Shown here one piece after another: positions 23,999 to 33,367 of a stretch of 64,000 nt of DNA (position 1 is the first letter of the stretch; every line of letters begins with the position of its first letter). Origin of the DNA: an uncultured Treponema sp. (GTDB lineage Bacteria; Spirochaetota; Spirochaetia; Treponematales; Treponemataceae); contig ONPD01000013.1 of NCBI GenBank assembly GCA_900319625.1, positions 1 through 64,000 of the forward strand. The letters are read 5' to 3'. A model generated the notes under the pieces. It was not told the origin of the DNA, searched no databases, and was given only the letters and a program-made list of their open reading frames with translations. The position numbers were made by a program, and so were the translations under genes.

Positions 23999-26785
23999 AT
24001 GAACAAGAAAATTTTATTTGCAGTTTCATTTTTGTGCTTAGGATTTACAGCCTGTAAATCAACTACGGTAGACCCGGTTGAAAAAGAACGCGAAAAAAAT
24101 CCTATTTTCAAACTGTTTAAAGAAAATAAAATCGACGAAGTAAGAAGCAGATTCGAATTTGCAGATGATATTAACGGAATTGATGAAGAGGGAAATACTA
24201 TCCTTCATCTTGCAGCCGCTGCAAATGATTCTGATTTGTGCCTCTTTTTCCTTATAAAAGGCGCAGATCCTGAGCTTAAGAATTACAACGGCGATACACC
24301 TCTGCACCTGGCAATCAAAAAAGGCTGCCTTGAAAGCGCGGAAACGATTGTTTCGCAGAATCAGGCCTGCATTTTTGCGCGGGACGGAAACGGTATTCCT
24401 GCTCTTACTCTTGGTCTTGAAACAAGTCCTTCTTACTACGGTGTTATGATTAATGATAAAACCGTAAAATCTAAGGACAGCGAAGATAATACAATCCTTC
24501 ATTATTTTGTTCAGGCAAAAAATGTTAAGGCAATAGAAATCGCTACAGCCCTCAATCTTGATGTAAATGCAAAAAATGCTGAGGGAAAAACTGCCCTTGA
24601 AATTGCATACGAAAATCTTACTGATGAAGATTCTGTAAACTGTGCCGCAGCCCTTATTCTTGGCGGCGGTGAATCTAACAATGCGGAATATGCTTATTTT
24701 GAGACTGCCGTATCTAACCGCAATTTAAACGAGCGTTTTGAAGACGGTCAGACTCCCCTTCATATTGCTGCAATCTGCAATCACGTAGCAATTGAAAAAT
24801 ATCTTCTTGTAAATGAAGCTGATCATTCTGTTCAGGATAGTTCCGGTTCTACAGCCCTTCATGAAGCTGTCCGCTACGGAAATATTGATGTCATCAAGGC
24901 TCTTCTTGATTCCGGCGCAAAGGTAAATGCAAAGGATAATCTTGGAAAAACTCCAGTTATGATTATTTCTCCAAGAGAAAAATCTCAGGAAATCTATAAG
25001 CTTTTAATCAGCTACCGTGCAGATTTGAATGAAAAGGATATGTTCGGCGATACAGTTCTTCATAACGCAATTATGGTGAACTCTGATGCTGAAACTGTGG
25101 CAATTCTTACAAATAACGGTGCTGACATCAACACAAGAAACAAGGAAGGCGTAACTCCTCTTCATATTGCAGTTCAGAAGGATAATGTTGAAGTTGCAAA
25201 GCTCCTTACAGAAAACGGAGCTGATATTCACACTCTGGATGCAAAAGGAAAATCTTCTCTTGTAATGGCTCTTGCAGGTTCTCAGCAGATGCTGGAGGCT
25301 GTTGTAATCGAAAAGAATGCAATGGCTGTTGATTCTGACGGAAACACAGCTCTTCATATTGCTTTAATTAATGATGCTCCTCTTTCAAAGATTCAGTATA
25401 TTATCAGCCTTACAAGTGATGTTAATATCCGAAACCGTGACGGTAATTCGGCACTCTTCCTTGCTGTAATTAAAAACCGCCGCAAGGTAGGGGAGCTGCT
25501 TCTTGCAAAGAATGCTGATATTTTCTCTACAAACAATAATAATAATTCACCTCTCCGCTTAGCCCTCCGCTATCCTGCAATTCAGGAATGGCTGATTACT
25601 TCTAAGACAATCAAGGAAACTGACGGAAGCGGAAATACAGTTTTACATTACGCCGCTGAATGGCAGTATATTGATTCAATTTCAAGCCTTGTTGTAAAGG
25701 GCGCTGATATTTCTGCAAAAAACGGAAACGGCGAAACCTGTCTTTTCTCTGCGGCAAAGACAAACAATCCGGCTGTAATTCAGACTGTTGTTGATTGTGG
25801 AGGAGATGTTCTTGCCCGTGATAACCTTGGAAGTACAGCAATTCACGTAGCAGTCCGCTGGGATGCTCCTGATTCAATTGATAAACTTGTCCTTCTTGGC
25901 GCAAATATCAATGCTCAGAACTCAAGCGGAAAAACTCCTCTTGCGGAAGCTGTTGTTTCAAGTAAGTACCTGCTGGCAAAAAAGCTTCTTGAAGCAGGTG
26001 CAAATCCAAACTGTTCTGATACAAACGGCGTAACTCCTTTGATTGACGCAATCAGAATCAATAATAAAGATATGATTAAGCTTCTTCTGGTTTACAATGC
26101 AAATCCAAACCTGCAGCAGGTTAATGGACAGAATGCCTTTCATGAAGCAGCTTATCTTGGAGATAAAGAAGTTATCGTTCTTATCCGCAATGTTGGTGGA
26201 AATCCTCTTGCACGCGATAAGAGGGACAATACTCCTTTCTCTATCGTAATGAACAAAAATCCGTCTTTGATTCGTGATGTTCTTGGAACCTCTTACACAA
26301 TCACAGACAGTGACGGAAATACTCCGATTCACATTGTTGTGAAGGCAAAAAAATCAGTCGGTCTTTTGCAGACTCTGCTTGACCTTGGCTATCCGATTGA
26401 TTCAAAGGATTCTGACGGCTTTACAGCCTTGAATTATGCTATCGATAAAAAAGATTATAATTCGGCTGCAGTGCTTTTACAGAACGGCGCAGATCCTTTC
26501 CTTATGATAGACAAAAAAGGACGTAATGGTGTAACTATCGCCCTTGATACAAAGGATACTAAGATGCTGAACCTGATTGCAAAATATGCGGGAAGCCTCT
26601 GTGATATTCAGGGTAACTCAATCCTTCATTATGCGGCAAAGACAAGCCCTGAAGAAATTGTAAAGCAGCTGCTTTCTTTCGGTCTTGATAAGAAGATTAC
26701 AAATATTTCAGGTGACACTCCTTATACTCTTGCAATCCGCTGGAAACGACCTGAAATTGCAGCTCTCCTTGAAACTGGCCTGTAA
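23999..26785 (+). CDS. Large ankyrin-repeat lipoprotein
   Basis: The 928-aa protein begins with a lipoprotein signal peptide: a short basic start, a hydrophobic core and the lipobox FTAC with Cys19. The rest is almost entirely ankyrin repeats of about 33 residues, more than twenty by eye, recognised by repeated NTILHLAA, TPLHIAA and LLLAKGAD-like segments. After processing it would be anchored to a membrane facing the periplasm or cell surface, where a long solenoid can bind other proteins. Its ligand is unknown. GAAGGGG precedes the ATG. It is transcribed divergently from the DUF368 gene. No catalytic domain is visible. Confidence 0.85.
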   Translation: MNKKILFAVSFLCLGFTACKSTTVDPVEKEREKNPIFKLFKENKIDEVRSRFEFADDINGIDEEGNTILHLAAAANDSDLCLFFLIKGADPELKNYNGDTPLHLAIKKGCLESAETIVSQNQACIFARDGNGIPALTLGLETSPSYYGVMINDKTVKSKDSEDNTILHYFVQAKNVKAIEIATALNLDVNAKNAEGKTALEIAYENLTDEDSVNCAAALILGGGESNNAEYAYFETAVSNRNLNERFEDGQTPLHIAAICNHVAIEKYLLVNEADHSVQDSSGSTALHEAVRYGNIDVIKALLDSGAKVNAKDNLGKTPVMIISPREKSQEIYKLLISYRADLNEKDMFGDTVLHNAIMVNSDAETVAILTNNGADINTRNKEGVTPLHIAVQKDNVEVAKLLTENGADIHTLDAKGKSSLVMALAGSQQMLEAVVIEKNAMAVDSDGNTALHIALINDAPLSKIQYIISLTSDVNIRNRDGNSALFLAVIKNRRKVGELLLAKNADIFSTNNNNNSPLRLALRYPAIQEWLITSKTIKETDGSGNTVLHYAAEWQYIDSISSLVVKGADISAKNGNGETCLFSAAKTNNPAVIQTVVDCGGDVLARDNLGSTAIHVAVRWDAPDSIDKLVLLGANINAQNSSGKTPLAEAVVSSKYLLAKKLLEAGANPNCSDTNGVTPLIDAIRINNKDMIKLLLVYNANPNLQQVNGQNAFHEAAYLGDKEVIVLIRNVGGNPLARDKRDNTPFSIVMNKNPSLIRDVLGTSYTITDSDGNTPIHIVVKAKKSVGLLQTLLDLGYPIDSKDSDGFTALNYAIDKKDYNSAAVLLQNGADPFLMIDKKGRNGVTIALDTKDTKMLNLIAKYAGSLCDIQGNSILHYAAKTSPEEIVKQLLSFGLDKKITNISGDTPYTLAIRWKRPEIAALLETGL

Positions 26786-26841
26786 AATTGGCTTAGTTTA
26801 TAGAAAGAACTTCTGTTAAGTGATAAAATAATAAAAACACC

Positions 26842-26861
26842 GGCGGTTTTTACAGACCGCC
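26842..26861 (+). promoter_or_regulatory. Leader hairpin upstream of uraA
   Basis: GGCGGT (26842-26847) pairs with ACCGCC (26856-26861) around an 8-nt loop, ending 7 nt before the AGGAG ribosome-binding site. There is no T-run. It may control translation of the permease; no known pyrimidine-responsive motif is recognised. Confidence 0.4.
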
Positions 26862-26878
26862 TTACACAGGAGTTAAAA

Positions 26879-28186
26879 ATGTCTGCACAATTCTACGGAC
26901 CGAGCGAAAGGCCACCGCTTAAAAAGTGGATTCCGCTCAGTTTTCAGCACGTGTTCGCCATGTTCGGCGCAACAGTTCTGGTTCCTCTTCTTACAGGATT
27001 AAGCACTTCTACAGCACTTTTTACTGCGGGAACTGGTACTCTCTTCTACATTCTTATCACTAAAGCAAAAGTTCCAGCCTTCCTTGGTTCCTCTTTTGCC
27101 TTCATTCCGGCTTTGATCGGAATTGGTCATGCATACGGAGTTCCTTATGCAATGGGTGGTGCGATTTGTGCAGGTATTTTCTACTGCATTATTGCCGTGA
27201 TTATCCGTTTTACAGGAAAAAGCTGGATTGACCGGGCTCTTCCTCCTGTTGTAATCGGTTCTGTAATCATTGTAATTGGTCTTTGTCTTGCTCCAACCGC
27301 AATCAATGAAGCCTTCTATATTAATAATGAATATTCCCTTGTTGCACTTTCCATTGCGGCAGTCACATTGCTTTTTGCTATAATCGCGACAATTTTCTTT
27401 AAGAACTTCTTTAATACCCTTTCAATTCTGATTGGTCTTGTTGCAGGTTATCTTTTCACTCTGATTATGGGAATCTTTTTCCCGGCTTACCGCTTGATTG
27501 ATTTCAGCGGAGTTCAGGCTGCAAAGTGGTTCGCAATTCCTTTCCTGAAAGAAAATGCTGACGGTTCACTTTTCTGGATGGCTCCTAAATTCAATCTGGT
27601 TGCCAGCCTTACCTTCGTAATCGTTTCTATTTCTACAATCTGTGAACATCTTGGTGATACTCTTACAACCTCAAAGGTTGTAGGTAAGGATTTCTATAAG
27701 GATCCTGGTTTGCACAGAACACTGGTAGGTGACGGATTTGCAACTGCCTGGGCAGCTGTATGGGGCGGACCTCCGAACACAACTTACGGTGAAAACATCG
27801 GTGTTATGGCAATCACAAAGGTTTACTCGGTTTGGGTAATCGGTGGAGCTGCCGTAATCGCTGTAATTTTGTCTTTCTGCCAGAAATTCGGTGCTTTGAT
27901 TCAGACAATTCCAACTCCGGTTCTTGGTGGTATCTGTACTCTTCTTTACGGTTTGATTGCTTCTAGCGGTCTTCGCACAATAGTTGATGCCGGCGTTGAT
28001 TACCAGGACAAGAGAAACCTTACAATTTCTTCTGTAATTATGGTAATTGGTATTGGCGGCGGTGTATTCCAGCTTAATATCGGAAGTGACTTTAAGTTCA
28101 GCCTTGGCGGTGTTGCCCTTGCAACAATCGTTGGTATTGTTCTTAATATTATTCTTCCAAAAACACCGGAAGAACCTGCTCAATAA
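26879..28186 (+). CDS. uraA: Uracil/xanthine permease (NCS2 family)
   Basis: The 435-aa inner-membrane protein imports uracil or another nucleobase, probably with protons. Some 13-14 hydrophobic segments are present. The N-terminal SFQHVFAMFGATVLVP is typical of the UraA branch, and the substrate region contains TICEHLGDT and GPPNTTYGENIG, where the first Glu and the Asn-Thr-Thr-Tyr-Gly-Glu segment match UraA rather than xanthine transporters. AGGAG precedes ATG. The DUF2974 gene starts 9 bp after the stop, so they probably share a transcript. Confidence 0.9.
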   Translation: MSAQFYGPSERPPLKKWIPLSFQHVFAMFGATVLVPLLTGLSTSTALFTAGTGTLFYILITKAKVPAFLGSSFAFIPALIGIGHAYGVPYAMGGAICAGIFYCIIAVIIRFTGKSWIDRALPPVVIGSVIIVIGLCLAPTAINEAFYINNEYSLVALSIAAVTLLFAIIATIFFKNFFNTLSILIGLVAGYLFTLIMGIFFPAYRLIDFSGVQAAKWFAIPFLKENADGSLFWMAPKFNLVASLTFVIVSISTICEHLGDTLTTSKVVGKDFYKDPGLHRTLVGDGFATAWAAVWGGPPNTTYGENIGVMAITKVYSVWVIGGAAVIAVILSFCQKFGALIQTIPTPVLGGICTLLYGLIASSGLRTIVDAGVDYQDKRNLTISSVIMVIGIGGGVFQLNIGSDFKFSLGGVALATIVGIVLNIILPKTPEEPAQ

Positions 28187-28195
28187 GGTGACTTT

Positions 28196-29314
28196 ATGGC
28201 AGATTTATTTGATTACCTTGACTGGCGGGGTGATTTGACTTTTGAACAGGCTCCCTTCTGTAAAATTGATGGAATTATACTGGCTCAGGTAATTTATATA
28301 AATTACACGGGGCTTGTTTCGCCTGATTTTAAGAGTCAGATTGAAATACCGCGCCTCTGGGAATCCCTTAAATCTGCCAGAGACTTTACTGTCCGCTGCG
28401 ATATGGGCCCTATGGTAAGCACTCACACGCCGGAGCTTCTGGAGAGAATTTCGCGTTCTGCAAGATTTGCCGGAGTAAAGGCTTGCGCTTATTCTGAGCT
28501 TTTTGACAGACAGAAAAACGAACAGTTTGCTGCAGTAAGCTTTGTACTGCCAGACAAGACTTGTGTTATTGCCTTCCGAGGAACGGATGATACAGTTATT
28601 GGCTGGCGGGAAAACTTTAATCTTGGCTATATGCCGGAGATTCCTTCCCAGGTTCAGGCGCTCGATTACGTTAGCGAGGCTTATAAAGCCCTTAAAACAA
28701 AACTTATTCTTGCAGGCCACTCAAAGGGCGGAAATCTTGCCCTTCATACAGCGGTTTTTGCTGACCCAAAAATCAGAAAAAATATTTCTGCAGTTTATGA
28801 TTTTGACGGCCCCGGATTTTCCAGCGACTTTTACCAGAAGCCTGAGTTTCTTGAAATCAAAGACCGGCTTTACGTTATTTACCCAGAGCAGAGTATCGTC
28901 GGAATGATTTTTCATCGTCCCAGCCACTTTGAAGTCATTAAAAGCGAAAGCTTTGCCGTTTATCAGCACGATCCTTTCAACTGGCATGTTCTTGGCGCTG
29001 ATTTTGAAAAAGCCAATGACATCTGCCGCGAAAGTAAATTCTTTCATAAATCCCTCAATCACTGGATTGAAACTATGTCGATAGAAGAAAAGGAAAAATT
29101 TATTTCTTCTCTTTTTGACGTTATAAAAGCGGCTGAATATGACCGTTTTTCTGCAATTGCAAAAAATGGCCTTTCAGCCTCTGCCCGTATGATTAAAAAG
29201 CTTGGAAAAATGGATAAAGAGATGCGGGATGCAATTTTCAATTCCATTCACGAGCTTTCTGATGTAGTCCGTGCCGAAATTCCTCTTTTACGCCTTTTGA
29301 ATAAAGGAAACTAA
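28196..29314 (+). CDS. DUF2974 / Mbeg1-like alpha-beta hydrolase
   Basis: The 372-aa cytoplasmic protein has a lipase-like core. Its nucleophile elbow is AGHSKGGN, preceded by FRGTDD, the class-3-lipase-like oxyanion strand, and followed by FDGPGF, which holds the probable Asp. These are the marks of DUF2974 (Mbeg1-like) proteins, whose biochemical role is not established. The C-terminal 100 residues are helical with no clear similarity. The gene is 9 bp after uraA with AAGGTGA as ribosome-binding site, so it is probably coexpressed with the permease, though no functional link is known. Confidence 0.78.
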   Translation: MADLFDYLDWRGDLTFEQAPFCKIDGIILAQVIYINYTGLVSPDFKSQIEIPRLWESLKSARDFTVRCDMGPMVSTHTPELLERISRSARFAGVKACAYSELFDRQKNEQFAAVSFVLPDKTCVIAFRGTDDTVIGWRENFNLGYMPEIPSQVQALDYVSEAYKALKTKLILAGHSKGGNLALHTAVFADPKIRKNISAVYDFDGPGFSSDFYQKPEFLEIKDRLYVIYPEQSIVGMIFHRPSHFEVIKSESFAVYQHDPFNWHVLGADFEKANDICRESKFFHKSLNHWIETMSIEEKEKFISSLFDVIKAAEYDRFSAIAKNGLSASARMIKKLGKMDKEMRDAIFNSIHELSDVVRAEIPLLRLLNKGN

Positions 29315-29372
29315 AAAAAAATCTCTCTTTATAATAAATCCAGGTGTATAATTTTCCCAGGAGGAATATTAT

Positions 29373-30308
29373 ATGGATATTCAGTATCTGCTCTTTTTAC
29401 AGGGGCTTCGTCTTGCAACTGGTGGAATCTTTGATGAGTTTTTTAATGCAATTTCAAAGATTGCGGTTGATATTATGCCCTTTGTGCCTTTTATCATTTA
29501 CTGGTGCGCCGATAAAAAATGGGGCTATCGTTTATTAGCAACACTTGGAATCGGTGAGGTCGTAAACGGTCTTATTAAACTGACTGTCTGTGCATATCGT
29601 CCATGGATCCGATCTGAATTGATTCATCCTGCCGGAGATTCAAAAGTTGCGGCTACCGGTTATTCTTTTCCAAGCGGACATACTATGTGCGCAACTACTA
29701 TGTACGGAAGTCTTTTTGTTTGGCAGAGGGAAAAACGAAAGTGGTTTGCAATTTTCTGCTGTGTAATGATTGCCCTTACAGGTTTTTCGCGAAATTTTCT
29801 GGGCGTACATACACCTCAGGATGTTCTTGTCGGCCTTGTAGAATCTATCATTCTGATTGCAATTATTGGTGCTGTTCAGAAGAAGATTGACGGCGATGAA
29901 AAAAAACTTCATATTCTTTCTATTCTTGGAATTATTGCAGTTACAGGCACTTTGATTTATATCACTCAGAAATCCTATCCTATGGATTATGTTAATGGAA
30001 AGCTGCTTGTTGATCCTGTAAAAATGCAGAAGGATTGCTTTAGCGCTTGTGGAATGGTGCTTGGCTTTATTTTGGGAAGCTATATTGAACGTCACTTTAT
30101 TCATTATGAAATTCCTTACGGTGCAAAAAATCTTCCGCTTTTAACTGCGGCAGGCTTTATGATTGCCCTTGCCTGGAAGGAATTTCTTGCAAAAGCAATA
30201 GTTGTTTTTGCCTTTGGAAATCTCTGGGGAAACCTTCTGAAATCTTTTGTCCTGTGGATTTTTGTGATTGCAGTCTGGCCGCTTTTTATCCGCAAATGGG
30301 CTGAATAA
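29373..30308 (+). CDS. PAP2-family membrane phosphatase
   Basis: The 311-aa polytopic membrane protein has the three PAP2 phosphatase motifs in order: KLTVCAYRPW (K-X6-RP), SFPSGHT and SRNFLGVHTPQD. The histidines of the second and third motifs are catalytic. Such enzymes remove phosphate from lipid phosphates, for example undecaprenyl pyrophosphate, phosphatidylglycerol phosphate or phosphatidate. About eight membrane segments are visible, longer than minimal PAP2 proteins, with three or four extra segments at the C-terminus. GGAGG precedes ATG 29373. Substrate cannot be decided from sequence. Confidence 0.85.
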   Translation: MDIQYLLFLQGLRLATGGIFDEFFNAISKIAVDIMPFVPFIIYWCADKKWGYRLLATLGIGEVVNGLIKLTVCAYRPWIRSELIHPAGDSKVAATGYSFPSGHTMCATTMYGSLFVWQREKRKWFAIFCCVMIALTGFSRNFLGVHTPQDVLVGLVESIILIAIIGAVQKKIDGDEKKLHILSILGIIAVTGTLIYITQKSYPMDYVNGKLLVDPVKMQKDCFSACGMVLGFILGSYIERHFIHYEIPYGAKNLPLLTAAGFMIALAWKEFLAKAIVVFAFGNLWGNLLKSFVLWIFVIAVWPLFIRKWAE

Positions 30309-30313
30309 TTCAA

Positions 30314-30342
30314 TTGCACCGCGTCATTTTACATACTATAAT
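30314..30342 (+). promoter_or_regulatory. Promoter of the FHA gene, start at the ATG
   Basis: TTGCAC (30314-30319), 17 nt, TATAAT (30337-30342). The predicted first base, 30349, is the A of the FHA start codon, giving a leaderless mRNA. Confidence 0.6.
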
Positions 30343-30348
30343 TAGAGT

Positions 30349-30693
30349 ATGAGTGATAAAACAATTGTAACAAATAGTCCTGTTGGAAAGCATCTTGAAT
30401 CCTTTGGTGATGCAAAGCCGGCTTCTTATCTTATGTTCAACAAACAGAAAATCGACCTTGTAGCGCAGATTACAATCGGACGTGAAAGTGATAACACTGT
30501 TGTTGTAGATAATAAGCTTGCAAGCCGTCACCATGCGATGATTCAGAAGATAAAAAATGCATATTTTATCAAGGATATGGGGTCTACTAACGGAACCTTT
30601 ATTAACGGGGTTCGTATTCCTAATGATAAATATGTAAAGCTAAATCCCGGTGACAAAATCACAATCGGAAATATGAGCCTGGTGGTATCCTAG
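30349..30693 (+). CDS. FHA-domain protein
   Basis: The 114-aa protein is nearly all one forkhead-associated domain, which binds phosphothreonine peptides. The consensus elements are TIGRES (residues about 44-49), SRHHA and GSTNGTFING. There is no transmembrane segment or catalytic domain. The neighbours are a PPP-type phosphatase (6 bp downstream) and a Ser/Thr kinase (after that), so it very likely reads phosphorylation made by that kinase. There is no ribosome-binding site; its promoter places transcription start on the ATG itself. Confidence 0.9.
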   Translation: MSDKTIVTNSPVGKHLESFGDAKPASYLMFNKQKIDLVAQITIGRESDNTVVVDNKLASRHHAMIQKIKNAYFIKDMGSTNGTFINGVRIPNDKYVKLNPGDKITIGNMSLVVS

Positions 30694-30699
30694 TTTCTG

Positions 30700-31719
30700 A
30701 TGATTTCTAAAATAAAAAAAATCCTTGAGGCGCCTGATCTTCCGGGACACGACTTTATTTTTGGCCTTGCCGAATGCGCTTCCACTCTGATGGAAACAGA
30801 AATTACGGATTACAGGCAGGTCAGTGAGAACGGAAAGCCGGGCAGCCTTCTGGATTTTCAAAAATCTCCTCTTCCTCTTATTGTTGTTCCTGACATTCAC
30901 GCCCGTCCTTTTTTTCTGGAAAATATTCTGGATTATATCTTGCCGGAGGATTTTCTTGGAGCCCAGCCGCGTTCTGTGCACGAGGCCTTACGTTATGGTC
31001 TTGTCCGCTTGATTTGCGTGGGGGATGCCCTTCATACCGAGGTTGGAACAAAGGAACGCTGGATTGCGGCAGAAATAGAGTTTGCCCAGAACCTTTATAC
31101 GGGGCCTGCAATTTCAGCGGAAATGAAGGATGGTCTTGCGGTAATCTGTGCCCTTATGAAAATGAAGGAAATTTATCCGCATAACTTTCATTTTTTAAAG
31201 GGAAATCATGAAAATATTTTGAATAAGACAGAAGACGGGGATTACGGCTTCAGAAAATTTGCTGATGAGGGCCGTATGGTAAGGGAGTTCATTGCTGAAT
31301 ATTATGGCGATGACGTTCTTTATATTCTTTCCTGTGTAGAAGCCGCCATGCCTTTGATTGCGGTAACAAATAACTGTGTAATTTCTCATGCGGAACCCAG
31401 ATATGCCTTCAGAAAAGACCAGCTGATAAATGCCCGTATGGAACCCTGCGTTGTGGAAGGACTTACCTGGACTGATAATGACATTGCAGAGCAGGGAAGT
31501 GTAAGCGGAATTATAGAAGAGCTTTGTTCTCCTGACCAGCTTCCTGATAAATACGTATATCTTGGAGGGCATCGTCCTGTAAAAGGAAATTATGCCCTTC
31601 GACAGGGTGGAAGGTACATTCAGATTCATAATCCGCGCTTTCAGAATATTGCGCTTGTGCGTCCTGACAAGATTTTTAATCCGGAAACTGATATAGTAAG
31701 CGTTGAAAAAGAGATTTAA
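30700..31719 (+). CDS. PPP-type metallophosphoesterase
   Basis: The 339-aa protein carries the calcineurin-like phosphoesterase motifs: PDIHAR (first motif, with PDIH in place of GDIH), CVGDALH (second), LKGNHEN (third), then SHAEPRY and GGHRPV supplying later metal-binding histidines. The arrangement is that of PPP-family phosphatases, which can act on phosphoproteins. It is 6 bp after the FHA gene and 13 bp before the kinase gene, suggesting a phosphatase partner of that kinase. Substrate preference is inferred from context only. No signal peptide or membrane segment is seen. Confidence 0.82.
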   Translation: MISKIKKILEAPDLPGHDFIFGLAECASTLMETEITDYRQVSENGKPGSLLDFQKSPLPLIVVPDIHARPFFLENILDYILPEDFLGAQPRSVHEALRYGLVRLICVGDALHTEVGTKERWIAAEIEFAQNLYTGPAISAEMKDGLAVICALMKMKEIYPHNFHFLKGNHENILNKTEDGDYGFRKFADEGRMVREFIAEYYGDDVLYILSCVEAAMPLIAVTNNCVISHAEPRYAFRKDQLINARMEPCVVEGLTWTDNDIAEQGSVSGIIEELCSPDQLPDKYVYLGGHRPVKGNYALRQGGRYIQIHNPRFQNIALVRPDKIFNPETDIVSVEKEI

Positions 31720-31732
31720 ATAGAGGCAGAAA

Positions 31733-33367
31733 ATGAGTGATGAATTTCCCCCGATGATTGGAAAATACAAGGTAACAGGCATTATCGCAAAAGGCGGAAT
31801 GGGAGTTGTTTATAAGGCAATTCACCCTTCGCTCAAGCGTTATGTTGTTATTAAGAAAATGACTGCAAGGGGAAAATCTGCTTCCGGGAACGGCGAGCGC
31901 TTTAAAAAGGAAGCTCAGATTCTTCTTGATATGCAGAGTCCTTATATCGTTCATCTTTTTGACTATTTTACTGAGGGCGGATACCGTTATATGGTTGAAG
32001 AACTGGTAGACGGAGCTGCCCTTGATAAGCTGATTGAAAAGCAGACTGCTCTTCCTGTTCCGGTTGCCATGCTTATAATGCAGGATGCCTGCTATGCCCT
32101 GAAATTTGCCCATTCAAAAGATATCGTTCACCGCGATATTAAGCCTGGAAACATTCTGATTTCTAAGCGCGGCGAGATAAAGCTTGCGGATTTTGGAATC
32201 GCAAGTGACGCGGACGGGGATACGATTACCCAGAGCGGAGTTGCCCTTGGAACTCCTGCCTATATGCCGCCTGAGCAGTTTGAGGACACTGCAAGTGTTG
32301 ACCGCCGTGCCGATATTTATGCCCTTGGTATTATGCTTTACGAAATGATTACTGGAACAAAGCCTTACCCGGGAACTTTTTCTGTTGAAACTCTGAATAC
32401 AATCAAAAAGGGAAAATATATCAGCCCCCGAGCTCTTGATAAGACAATCCCGCTTTCTGTATGCCGCCTTATTCACAAAATGATAAGACCTAAAGCTAAT
32501 TCACGCTTCCAGTCAATTGACGGAGTGCTTCGCCACGTAAAGTCTTATTTAAGTCATTATGATACTCATGAGCTTCGCGTTCAGATTGCAAAATCGGTTT
32601 ATACTTCAAAAACTTATGACTTTCCGGCAATTGAACCTAAAGATAAGGTGCGCCGCCTTGTTACGCGAATTGTGCTGGCAGCGGTCTGTGCAGGGGCAGC
32701 CTTTACATTCAGCTGGCGGGCAGGAGCTGTTCACCGTTCTATTTTGAGCCCTTGGTATGCGGCTGTAAGCGTTCAGATGGAAATGCCAAAGTCTCTCTTA
32801 AACGTAATGGATTTACCAAGCCAGGCTGTTTTCTTTGAAAATGATAATGCCGACATTCCGGAAATTAAGGGAAGCCGCCGTATTTTTATAAAGGAAGAAG
32901 AAAGATTTTTGAACAGGCTGAAGACCCGTTTTGGAAAACTGAAGGTTGACCGGCCGGCCGCTAAAAATCAGCTTTACGTTATGAAAGACGTTTTTGTGCG
33001 CAAGAATGCAGATTACCGCCTCAAGGTGGTAGTTGGCCCTTACGTATGGTGGAAGAGCTTCAGCGTGGCTGACGAAAATGTTTCGATTAAGTGTGACTTC
33101 CTTAAAAATACTACTCGAAATTTGAAAATCCGCGTGGATGCCTACGACAGCGTGACTGCAGAAAAAATCCCTTCACCTGTAGTTCTGCTTTCTTACAAAG
33201 GAAAGTGGACTGCACTGGAAAAAATTCCGGAAACAGCCCTGCGCTCTGCCGCTGTATGGAAAATCAAGGTTTTCGCAGAAGGTTATTCTGAAGAAACCTA
33301 TTCACTTCTTATCGACTGGTATCAGGATGATTTGATTGTAAGTGCGGCCCTGCGAAGAGCTGATTAG
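31733..33367 (+). CDS. Membrane-anchored eukaryotic-type Ser/Thr protein kinase
   Basis: The 544-aa protein has an N-terminal Hanks-type kinase domain (about 10-280): glycine loop AKGGMG, ATP lysine Lys41, catalytic HRD with Asp135, metal-binding DFG with Asp153, GTPAYMPPEQF substrate loop, and DIYALGIMLYEMITG. All catalytic residues are present. A single membrane segment near 305-330 is followed by about 210 residues outside the membrane with no PASTA repeats, a probable sensor. It completes an FHA, phosphatase, kinase unit with very short spacing. Its stop codon overlaps the luxS stop by 3 bases, tail to tail. Confidence 0.92.
   Translation: MSDEFPPMIGKYKVTGIIAKGGMGVVYKAIHPSLKRYVVIKKMTARGKSASGNGERFKKEAQILLDMQSPYIVHLFDYFTEGGYRYMVEELVDGAALDKLIEKQTALPVPVAMLIMQDACYALKFAHSKDIVHRDIKPGNILISKRGEIKLADFGIASDADGDTITQSGVALGTPAYMPPEQFEDTASVDRRADIYALGIMLYEMITGTKPYPGTFSVETLNTIKKGKYISPRALDKTIPLSVCRLIHKMIRPKANSRFQSIDGVLRHVKSYLSHYDTHELRVQIAKSVYTSKTYDFPAIEPKDKVRRLVTRIVLAAVCAGAAFTFSWRAGAVHRSILSPWYAAVSVQMEMPKSLLNVMDLPSQAVFFENDNADIPEIKGSRRIFIKEEERFLNRLKTRFGKLKVDRPAAKNQLYVMKDVFVRKNADYRLKVVVGPYVWWKSFSVADENVSIKCDFLKNTTRNLKIRVDAYDSVTAEKIPSPVVLLSYKGKWTALEKIPETALRSAAVWKIKVFAEGYSEETYSLLIDWYQDDLIVSAALRRAD

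Noticed and set aside
26842..26861. Pyrimidine-type attenuator or riboswitch before uraA
   Set aside because: Only a single short hairpin without a T-run or any recognised aptamer or PyrR-binding motif; kept as a plain leader hairpin.
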